This document shows, piece after piece, positions 52,286-60,800 of a DNA stretch of 64,000 nt. The notes under the pieces are model-generated. The model was not told the origin of the DNA. It searched no databases and worked only from the letters and a program-made list of their open reading frames with translations. The first letter of the stretch is position 1. Each line of letters begins with the position of its first letter. This DNA comes from CAVYXZ01 sp965223835 (GTDB taxonomy: Bacteria; Chloroflexota; Anaerolineae; Aggregatilineales; Phototrophicaceae). The DNA lies in NCBI GenBank assembly GCA_965223835.1, contig CBDCXQ010000001.1:1240001-1304000 (forward strand). Direction: 5' to 3'. A program made the translations under genes and the position numbers.

Positions 52286-54826
52286 GTGATTGTCGATTGG
52301 CTCACTCGTGAGGGCGGAATTGTATTAAGCTGGTGGTTGCTGGTCACGCTGGCGGGGTTGGCCGTGTGGCCGTTGCTGCTGCGCTTGTTGCGCGGCTTGC
52401 CAGACCGGGGTTTTCTGCTGGCGCGGGCGGCGGGGATGCTGGTGGTCGGGTTTGTATTCTGGTTGCTGGCGAGTCTGGGACTGTTGCGGAATACGGCGGG
52501 TGGCATCTTGTTTGCCTGGTTGCTGGTGCTGGTGATCGGGCTGGTGATTTATTTCCAACACCGTGAAGCCTTTGACTGGGCCCGATGGTGGCAGCAACAC
52601 CGCACGGCGATTATCGTGGGCGAAGTATTATTCGCGGTTCTATTGCTGGCCTTTGCCATTTATCGTGCCCATTTGCCCAACCTGACCGGCACCGAAAAGC
52701 CGATGGAACTGGCGTTTATGAGTGCGGTGCAGCGCAGCGATGTTTTCCCGCCGAACGACCCCTGGCTCTCCGGCTATGCCATTAGCTATTATTACTTCGG
52801 TTATGTGCAGTCCGCCATGTTGTCGCTGATGAGCGGCATTCTCAGTACGGTTGGTTTCAATATGACCATCAGCCTGTTATTCGCGCTGACCGGGCTGACT
52901 TCTTATGGCGTGGTTTACAATCTGGTGGTGTCACGGCTGACGACTGAGAAACCGCAAACGGGGCGCACTGCGGTTTTTATCGGTTTGCTGGGGATGATCT
53001 TTGTTGTGTTGCTGGGCAATTTTCAGCTACCGTTGATTGAAATGCCCTATCAAACGCGCACTGCCACTGATGATTACCTGAAATTTTGGGGCCAATCGGA
53101 GCGGTTGCAGGCCAAACCGCCGTTGCCTGAAGTGGCTGGACAGGCCATTACGCCCGATCAATGGGACTTCTGGTGGTGGTTCCGCGCCAGTCGCGTTGTG
53201 ACTGATACCAATCTGGATGGGACATTAGTAGGAGTTCAGCCAATTGATGAGTTCCCGGCTTTCAGTTTTGTGCTAGCCGATGTACACCCGCACGTGCTGG
53301 CGTTGCCTTATGCCATGCTGGCGTTGGGGCTGGCATTGAATGTCGTGCTGACGCGCCGCGACCCGACCCGTGCCGAGGTGTTTTTCTACGGGTTGGCGCT
53401 GGGCGGACTGGTCTTTCTGAATACCTGGGACGGCCCGATTTATATGGTGGTGCTCGTAGGGGCGGATGGCTTGCGACGGCTGATGCGCAATGGCACCGGG
53501 AGCCTGCGGCGGGCGGATTGGTGGGGGATGTTTCGGCTGGGTGGGGCGCTGCTAGGATTAACCCTGGTACTGTACCTGCCATTTATCGTGAGTTTTCGGT
53601 CACAGGCATCGGGCGTGTTGCCGAATCTGCTCCATCCCACCAGCTTTCAGCAATATTTTGTGATGTTTGGACCGTTCATGCTCTTGCTGGCTGGCTGGCT
53701 GTTGCTAGAAGTGTGGCAGGCGCGGACACGGATGAACTGGCGATTGGGTCTGATAATCTTCATGGCAGCGGTTGTGATACTCATTGGGCTGATGGCGCTG
53801 TTTATTGGCTACATTGCGCTTCTTGAATCGATGGACTCGCCATTGCCGCCCCGTGTGGCTGATTTTATTACGCAAAATGGCGGATTGGAAGCAGTGCTCC
53901 CCCTGTGGTTAGAGCGGCGCGTGGCTTATGCTGGATTGGCGCTGGTATTATTAGCTGGAATCTCTTTGATTGTGGCGCGGTTATTCCCACAAGTGCCGCA
54001 AATCGAGGAACTGGAACTTGCCAGCGATGAAGAACGTCTGGTGATTAATTATCAACCAGCAACCGGATTCGCGCTGTTATTAGCCGGGGCCGCGCTGGTC
54101 CTGACACTGGTGCCGGAATTTTTTTATCTGCGCGATAATTTTGGGGTGCGCATCAACACGATTTTCAAATTCTACTATCAGGCGTGGTTAATGTTCAGTG
54201 TCGTGGGCGCATATGCTGTGTTTATGTTTATTGCCGATGCGCGTTTTCAAGGGCGGCTGGTGGCAATGGCGCTGGTAGTGACGATCATGGGCCTCTTGTA
54301 TCCGATCCTGGGCGCGACCAATCGCATGTTTATTGAATCGGGACGAGCCGCGAATCCCGATCCTCCGCCTTTAACACTGGATGGGGGAAATACACTGGTC
54401 GGAATCGAAGATTATTTGGCGATCACCTGCCTGGGCGAACTGGTAGATGGGGATGATGTTGTGGCGGTTGAAGCGCTGGGTCCGGCCTATAATTCCGGGT
54501 ATGGGCGGGTAGGCGCACTAACGGGCATACCCATCGTCCTCGGCTGGGAGAATCATCAAGGTCAGTGGCGGGGACCGACTTATGGACAGGTGGTGGGTAC
54601 GCGGCCCAATGATATTCGCGATTTGTATACCGACTTGCGCTGGGAAGTGGCCCAGACGATTATCGAGCGCTATGGTATCGATTATATTTTCTTTGGTGCC
54701 AGTGAACGCAGTCAATATGGTGTGCAGGGCGAGGTGAAGTTTGCGGATAATCTGCAACCGGTCTGTGAATTTGGGAACAGCCGTTTTTATCGGGTGGATG
54801 CCGCCAACATGGTGGCTCAGGGGTGA
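52286..54826 (+). CDS. YYY-domain (DUF2298) membrane protein
   Basis: An 846-residue polytopic protein with a GTG start directly after the preceding stop codon. It has the same blocks as the C-terminal half of that product, in the same order: TEKPMELAFM, ISYYYFG (Y168-Y170), D332VHPH336, R622INTIFKFY630 and GRVGALTGIPIVLGW. About 14 membrane helices alternate with two large extracytoplasmic segments. The invariant His, Asp, Arg and Tyr residues on loops suggest an enzyme active site rather than a simple channel, but no activity is known to me. Coupled to its neighbours, it probably works with them in one membrane complex. Confidence 0.85.
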   Translation: MIVDWLTREGGIVLSWWLLVTLAGLAVWPLLLRLLRGLPDRGFLLARAAGMLVVGFVFWLLASLGLLRNTAGGILFAWLLVLVIGLVIYFQHREAFDWARWWQQHRTAIIVGEVLFAVLLLAFAIYRAHLPNLTGTEKPMELAFMSAVQRSDVFPPNDPWLSGYAISYYYFGYVQSAMLSLMSGILSTVGFNMTISLLFALTGLTSYGVVYNLVVSRLTTEKPQTGRTAVFIGLLGMIFVVLLGNFQLPLIEMPYQTRTATDDYLKFWGQSERLQAKPPLPEVAGQAITPDQWDFWWWFRASRVVTDTNLDGTLVGVQPIDEFPAFSFVLADVHPHVLALPYAMLALGLALNVVLTRRDPTRAEVFFYGLALGGLVFLNTWDGPIYMVVLVGADGLRRLMRNGTGSLRRADWWGMFRLGGALLGLTLVLYLPFIVSFRSQASGVLPNLLHPTSFQQYFVMFGPFMLLLAGWLLLEVWQARTRMNWRLGLIIFMAAVVILIGLMALFIGYIALLESMDSPLPPRVADFITQNGGLEAVLPLWLERRVAYAGLALVLLAGISLIVARLFPQVPQIEELELASDEERLVINYQPATGFALLLAGAALVLTLVPEFFYLRDNFGVRINTIFKFYYQAWLMFSVVGAYAVFMFIADARFQGRLVAMALVVTIMGLLYPILGATNRMFIESGRAANPDPPPLTLDGGNTLVGIEDYLAITCLGELVDGDDVVAVEALGPAYNSGYGRVGALTGIPIVLGWENHQGQWRGPTYGQVVGTRPNDIRDLYTDLRWEVAQTIIERYGIDYIFFGASERSQYGVQGEVKFADNLQPVCEFGNSRFYRVDAANMVAQG

Positions 54827-54836
54827 TTGAGCGCTC

Positions 54837-56693
54837 ATGCAAGCGGTAAAATCTTCAGCAACCACGATTGAGTCGAACAGCCTGACCATCACCTATGAAG
54901 GGGTGGCCTACGCGCTTTTGATTGCACTGGCGTTGTGGTTGCGGGTGGCTGAACTCGATACGGTGCCGTTAAGCCAGCCAGAGGCCCAGCAGGCGGTCGC
55001 GGCGTGGCGGACGCTCCACCCGGATATGCCCGGATCGGCGGTGATCCCAGAAAGCCCCTTGCTGTTGACGCTGCATTTATTGACATTTTCGCTACTGGGC
55101 GCGTCAGAATTTTCAGTGCGGATTTTGACGGCGTTGGCTGGGGCCTTGCTGGTGGCGATCCCGGTGCTATTCCGCGATCTGTTGGGACGAGCACAGGCCT
55201 TTTTAATGAGTCTGATTCTGGCATTTTCACCCGTGTTGTTGGTGGCTTCCCGAATGGATTCGCCAGTGATCTGGTCGGTTGGCGGTGCGCTGGTTGGCTT
55301 GTGGGCGTTGTGGCAGTGGTGGACCAACCAGCAACGGGTCTATGCGCTGGTTGCGACGGCATTGTTTTCAACCGCTGTGCTGCTCACCGATCCGGCTGGC
55401 TGGGTGTTTGCGCTCATCCTGCTGGGTGCGGGGGTGGCGGCGCTACTATGGAACCGAATTGCCAACCCGGATGATGACCCCTCGACGACATTGCTGGAAC
55501 GGTTGCATGGTTGGCCGGTGCAGGTTTCGTTGTTGACGGCTGGTTTGACCATATTTGTGATCGCAACGGGTTTCGTACTTAACATGCCCGGATTGGCCGC
55601 GGTCAGTGAATTATTAGGCACAGGCGTGGCCGGCATCGTGAGTAGCGAGGTGGGTGTGCCGCCCTTGTTTGGTTGGCTGACAGCCCTGTTTTACGAGCCA
55701 TTCCTGTGGGTGTTGGGATTAATCGGTATATGGATGCTGGTCCGGCGCGGCGCATTGACATTGCTGGATCGCTTTCTCGTGGCGTGGCTGGTGCTGGCCG
55801 GGTTGGCGACGGTGCTGTACCAGGGAACGAGTCCGGCTCATGCCTTGTGGTTTGTTGTGCCGTTGGCGGCCCTGGCGACACCCTTGATCGTCACCATCTT
55901 TCAGGCGGAAGACCATCCGTTTCTGGAAGTGCCCTGGTGGAGTAAGCCAGTGATTGCGTTGGCATTATTCGCTCTGCTAGCGATTTTCACGATCAATTTT
56001 CAGGTGCTGGCGCGGTCTGTGTTGACGACACTGGGCGGGGCGATCATCGTCGAACGGCTGGACGGCATCAGCCTGGTATGGGCGGCGATGTCATTGCTGT
56101 TCATTGTGGTCGGCTATTTTCTGGTTACGAGTCTGTGGGGCACAGGCGCGTCCGGGCGCGGTGTGGTGCTGGGCTTGTTGCTGTTTATGTTTGTGACGTC
56201 TTTAGGAAGTGGCTGGTCGGCTGCGGTGACAAATGTTGATGACCCGGTGGAATTCTGGCATGTTAACCTCACCAGTCGGGAGACATTCCTTTTGCGGCAA
56301 ACGCTACTGGACTTGACTCGCCGCGAGACCGGTGGCTTTCCCCGTTTGACATTGTTTGCACAGGTTGATGATGGGGGAATCATGGGCTGGCTCTTGCGTG
56401 ATTTTAACCATGTTCAGTATATTACGCAGCCGTCCGAAGGCCGGGCACAGGCGGTGGTGCTCTTGCCGATGCTGGCCGAAACGCCGGATTTGAACGGCCC
56501 TTATGTGGGCCAGAATTTTACGATTGAACGCGGCTGGCAGATGAACACCCTGCAAGGGTTTGATTTTCTCGCGTGGTGGATGCAGCGGCGCACGCGCACC
56601 CCTGGCCTGCCAACGAGTTCGGTGGTGTTGTGGTTGCGGCAGGATGTTTATGATGGAGTCAGCGGCCAGGATTTGACACAAACTGCAAATTGA
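54837..56693 (+). CDS. GT39/HGP-like membrane protein lacking the family motifs
   Basis: A 618-residue protein with about 12-14 helices. Its N-terminal 150 residues run parallel to the HGP protein at 57841: ALWLRVAELDTVPLSQPEAQQAVAAWR stands where that one has a DE pair, PESPLLLTLHLLTFSLLGASEFSVRILTALAGALLVAIPVLFRDLLG corresponds to its HGPILF...FSARLYPAILGVIVVMFPILFRRWLG segment. Both DE and HGP are absent (QPEAQ and PESP), so the protein may be a non-catalytic partner. Residues about 455-600 are extracytoplasmic. The start lies 10 bases after the YYY gene; GAGCGCTC before the ATG is not a clear ribosome site. Confidence 0.7.
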   Translation: MQAVKSSATTIESNSLTITYEGVAYALLIALALWLRVAELDTVPLSQPEAQQAVAAWRTLHPDMPGSAVIPESPLLLTLHLLTFSLLGASEFSVRILTALAGALLVAIPVLFRDLLGRAQAFLMSLILAFSPVLLVASRMDSPVIWSVGGALVGLWALWQWWTNQQRVYALVATALFSTAVLLTDPAGWVFALILLGAGVAALLWNRIANPDDDPSTTLLERLHGWPVQVSLLTAGLTIFVIATGFVLNMPGLAAVSELLGTGVAGIVSSEVGVPPLFGWLTALFYEPFLWVLGLIGIWMLVRRGALTLLDRFLVAWLVLAGLATVLYQGTSPAHALWFVVPLAALATPLIVTIFQAEDHPFLEVPWWSKPVIALALFALLAIFTINFQVLARSVLTTLGGAIIVERLDGISLVWAAMSLLFIVVGYFLVTSLWGTGASGRGVVLGLLLFMFVTSLGSGWSAAVTNVDDPVEFWHVNLTSRETFLLRQTLLDLTRRETGGFPRLTLFAQVDDGGIMGWLLRDFNHVQYITQPSEGRAQAVVLLPMLAETPDLNGPYVGQNFTIERGWQMNTLQGFDFLAWWMQRRTRTPGLPTSSVVLWLRQDVYDGVSGQDLTQTAN

Positions 56694-56750
56694 GGCTTTT
56701 GTCCGGTTTGTGTGTATCAGTAATGGTGACGGATAGTAGCGGCAAAATTT

Positions 56751-57329
56751 ATGGTAGCAATCGAACCAATCATTGAACGCTGTCTTGAGGGCGACCAATC
56801 TTGTTATGAAGCGCTCTATAATGAGTTTGCGCCGAGCATCTATCGGTTGTGTTACAGCATTCTGTTGCACAAACAGGATGCAGAGGACGTAACCCAGGAA
56901 ACATTCGTCTATGCGTTCAAGAATTTGCACCGTTATGATGCAAACCGGGCGGGGTTCAAGACCTGGCTCTACACAATTGGTATCAGCCGGTGTCGCAATC
57001 TCTACCGGCTTAAACGACCGGCCTTAATGGACTTGACGCAGTTGCTGCAATTAAAACTTCCCGGCCCCCGGTCAGAATCGCCGGAGTCGGTTATGGCAGA
57101 GCGGGACATGCACAGCGTGCTGGAGCAGGCGTTGGCGACCTTGTCACCCCGGTTGCGCGAAGCGGTTGTGCTGCGCTATGCCCATGGTTTAATGTATCGT
57201 GAAATGGCGGCGATCATGGATTGTCCACAGAAAACGGCGGAAAGTCGGGTGCGGCTGGCGCACGATGCATTACGTGGTTTGTTGCAAGCTGAAGGCTCCG
57301 GCCTGTTAGAAGAACTGCTGAATACCTGA
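56751..57329 (+). CDS. ECF-type RNA polymerase sigma factor
   Basis: A 192-residue sigma-70 family factor with regions 2 and 4 only. Region 2 is YNEFAPSIYRLCYSILLHKQDAEDVTQETFVYAFKNLHRYD...FKTWLYTIGISRCRNLYR. Region 4 is LEQALATLSPRLREAVVLRYAHGLMYREMAAIMDCPQKTAESRVRLAHDALRGLL, a full helix-turn-helix for -35 recognition. Its stop codon shares a base with the next ATG, a typical sigma/anti-sigma coupling. It sits inside the membrane-protein run, 57 bases after the preceding gene, so it may direct transcription of this locus or of a wider envelope regulon. Targets are not shown by the sequence. Confidence 0.92.
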   Translation: MVAIEPIIERCLEGDQSCYEALYNEFAPSIYRLCYSILLHKQDAEDVTQETFVYAFKNLHRYDANRAGFKTWLYTIGISRCRNLYRLKRPALMDLTQLLQLKLPGPRSESPESVMAERDMHSVLEQALATLSPRLREAVVLRYAHGLMYREMAAIMDCPQKTAESRVRLAHDALRGLLQAEGSGLLEELLNT

Positions 57330-57826
57330 TGATAAACTATATTCTCTGTCGTTACTGGCAATTTAATCTGGATGCATTCCTCGACGGACGATTAACGCTC
57401 GGTATGCGCCGACGGATTGCCCGGCATATTGACCACTGTCCCTCATGCTATCAAGCCTATGTACAACGGCGCGAATTGCGGCGCGAATTGCAGCAATCGC
57501 TGGCGCTGGTGGGCCACGATCACCAACCGAATTTTGCGCAGATGTGGCAGGCGGTTCAGACTGAAATTCCACGGACCGGGGTCCGACGGGCGCAATTTCG
57601 CTATGGTCTGGTGCTCCTGCTGTTGTTATTAGGGTTGGTGCTCCCATTCACGCTGGGCAACCGGGAGTTAGGCCGGGCGGTTCCCATGCAGCCCCAACCA
57701 CACACCGAAGAATCAATTACTGAAGCCCCAAGCGGGCCGGAACCCGCCGTGAAGGTGACTGCGGTCGCTGCGGTTGCCAATCAACTACCGCCGCCGACTC
57801 AGCCGTTTCCGGCTCCTGGATACTAG
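57329..57826 (+). CDS. Zinc-finger anti-sigma factor, membrane-anchored
   Basis: A 165-residue ZAS-type anti-sigma factor. The N-terminal anti-sigma domain (LDAFLDGRLTLGMRRRIARHIDHCPSCYQAYVQRRELRREL) carries H33-x3-C37-x2-C40, the zinc motif of the zf-HC2 family. One membrane helix lies at about residues 92-110 (YGLVLLLLLLGLVLPFTLG), so the sigma-binding part is cytosolic and a roughly 55-residue Pro-rich tail is extracytoplasmic, where a signal or protease could act. It overlaps the sigma gene by one base and ends 14 bases before the HGP gene. Binding to the adjacent sigma factor is inferred. Confidence 0.88.
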   Translation: MINYILCRYWQFNLDAFLDGRLTLGMRRRIARHIDHCPSCYQAYVQRRELRRELQQSLALVGHDHQPNFAQMWQAVQTEIPRTGVRRAQFRYGLVLLLLLLGLVLPFTLGNRELGRAVPMQPQPHTEESITEAPSGPEPAVKVTAVAAVANQLPPPTQPFPAPGY

Positions 57827-57840
57827 AGGTTTATTCATTT

Positions 57841-60800
57841 ATGGCAACCACCGTGCAGCAGCCGGACAACGCTGCTAATCCGCTTAATCAATTTTTGGCC
57901 CGTTCTCAGACGATCAACTGGCAGCTTATCCTGTACATCGTCATCTTTTTGCTGGCGGTGTTTACCCGCTTTTACGCGCTGGGTGATCGGGCGATGAGCC
58001 ATGATGAAAGTCTGCATACGCGTTATTCCTATAACCTGTATGCTGATGGCAATTTCCAGCATACACCGTTAATGCATGGGCCAATATTATTCCATGCGAC
58101 GGCCTTCTTTTACTTTCTGTTTGGCGACAACGATTTCTCCGCCCGCCTGTACCCGGCGATTCTGGGCGTCATTGTCGTGATGTTTCCTATTTTATTCCGG
58201 CGCTGGCTGGGTAATACGGGGGCATTGGTCGCGTCATTCTTGTTGCTGATCTCGCCGATTACGCTGTACTACCACCGCTATATTCGCCACGATACGCCGT
58301 CGATTTTCTTCGCGTTATTGATGATTTACGCCATTATGATGTACGTCAGCGGACCGGTGAATCAGCGGCGTAAGGGTTACTGGCTCTATCTGTTAGCGGG
58401 CGCGATGATCGGCAATCTGGGGTCAAAGGAAACCGCATTTATTTATATTGGCATCATCGGCAGTTTCTTGACCCTGTACTGGCTGGTGCGGTTGCTACAA
58501 CATTTGCGCGGCGTGCCGGGGCGCACGCTATTCTATTTCTTGAGTCTCTCCATTTTGTTAGCCGGGGTTGCGGCGCTGGGGATGTACATTGTTCTGTCGA
58601 TCATTCCGCCCGCTACCGCAATCCAGGCCGCCGAACTCAATGGTAGCTGGCTGAACAATGTCGACACCCTGACGTTTATTTTAGGGACATTGCTCGTCAT
58701 CGTCGCCACGCTGGTTGTCTTGTTTGGTACGCTGTTCTGGGCGTTTCGGAACAGCCGGGTTGCCTTCAAAATGACGGACTGGGCCTTTATTTTACTGTTG
58801 GGCACGGTCGTGTGCCTGGGGCTGATCATCATTGAAGAGGTTTCACATGTCAGTGCGTCGAATGCGACTGAAACCGCTGTGCCGGCTCTCCCCGGTGAAG
58901 AAGGTGAGGTTCAAGATGATGGTCTCAATTCTTTGCCACTGATTCTGGCGTGGGTTGGTGCAGCCGTGGTCATTGCTGGTCTGTTTGTCTCGTGGCGTCT
59001 CGGATGGTGGGAAACGCTCAAGCAATTCCCGGAATTTGATACATTAATCGTGATGGGCACGTTGATATTGCCCTGGATTACGCCATTTATTCTGGTGTTT
59101 ATGGGTGCGTCGCCGACGGATTATTCGCCTGATGGCCGGGTGCGGGCGGTGTTAGCGCTCATACCGCTGGCGTCCATCTCGATTGCCGTTGGGCTGATCT
59201 GGAACTGGCGGCGGTGGTTGATTTGTGCGGCGCTGTTTTTGTCGATCTTCGCCTTCTTCTTTACGACGATGTTCACCAATATCAATGGCCTGGCGACTGG
59301 CATGATCGGTAGCCTCGGCTACTGGTTGGAACAGCAGGGCGTCCGGCGAGGGAGCCAGCCGCAATATTATTATTTGGGATTGATTCTGCCTTTTTATGAA
59401 TTTTTGCCAGTCATTGGCAGTATCTTAGCCATGTTCAGCGGCATGACCTGGTTCTGGGGTTTCCGTCGGCAGCAGCTTGAAAACCAGGCTGATGTGGAGG
59501 CACTTGACGCAACCGTGAGCGCCGAGATTGGTCAAACCGATGAACGACAAGCGATTGAAGCAAGCGTTGTTGCCCCTGATCTTGAAATGGATTTGGAAGC
59601 GGAAACGCCACCGTTGGATGATTTGATCGGCGATGTTTCCGCCACAGGCGACAACGATCCGCGCAAAACCCAGGTCAAAGCAGGCACCCATCGGCTAGAC
59701 CAGATTCCCTTCCTGCTATTTGTAAGCTGGTGGGCCATTCTCAACTTGATTGGCTATACGCTGGCCGGTGAAAAAATGCCCTGGCTGGCGATTCATATGA
59801 CGCTGCCGTTGATCTTCCTCACGGGCTGGTATTTTGGTCGTCTGTTTGACCGGGTTGATCGCGATCGTTTCCAGCGCGGCGGTTGGATTTATCTGCTGCT
59901 GGTGCCACTACTCATCATTACCGGGTTTCAAGTGATTGGTCCATTATTTATTGGGCAGGGGCCATTTGGTGGTTTGCAGCAATTCCAACTGGCGCAGTCG
60001 GGTCAATGGCTGGCGGTTGTGGCGATTATGGGTTTCGTGATTCTGGCGATTTACCAGGTGATCCAACACACGGGCTGGCGGCATTTTCGCCATATGTTTG
60101 CGGTAGGCATTTTCGCCGTGCTCAGCCTCATTACCACGCGCTCGGCGTTTATGGCATCGTTTATCAATTATGATTATTCGACGGAATACCTGGTGTATGC
60201 GCACGCGGCCCCGGCGATCAAAACGGTCTTGAACCAGCTTGAAGACATTAGCCTGCGCACGACCGACGGCAAGGCGCTGACATTCGCCTATGATAATGAG
60301 ACTTCGTGGCCGTATAGCTGGTACTTCCGTGATTTTCCCAATGCTCGGTTCTTCGGGAGCAGCCCCAGTCGTCCCATCATAGACGAATCGGTTGCAGTGG
60401 TCGTTGGTGAGGCCAACCGGGCGGCAGTCGAGCCGTTGCTGGAAGATCGATATTATCATTTTGAGTATATCCGGTTATGGTGGCCGATGCAGGATTACTT
60501 TAATCTGACCCCCGAACGCATCAGCAATACCTTCGATTTCTCGCCGGAAAATACGCAGGCGGCACAATTGCGACAGGGGTTGTTCGACATCTGGTGGGCG
60601 CGCGATTACACCGCCTACGGGCAGGCCTTGAGCCGTAGCTTCGATGTGACCCAGTGGCCGGTTTCGGATCGAATGCATTTTTATGTGCGCAAGGATGTCG
60701 CGGCGCAGATCTGGAATCTGGGGATTGGTGAGGGCGAGGTTTACGACCCAACTCAGGATATTGCGGAGAACGTCTGTAATTCGAACTGGCAGCGCCTTCA

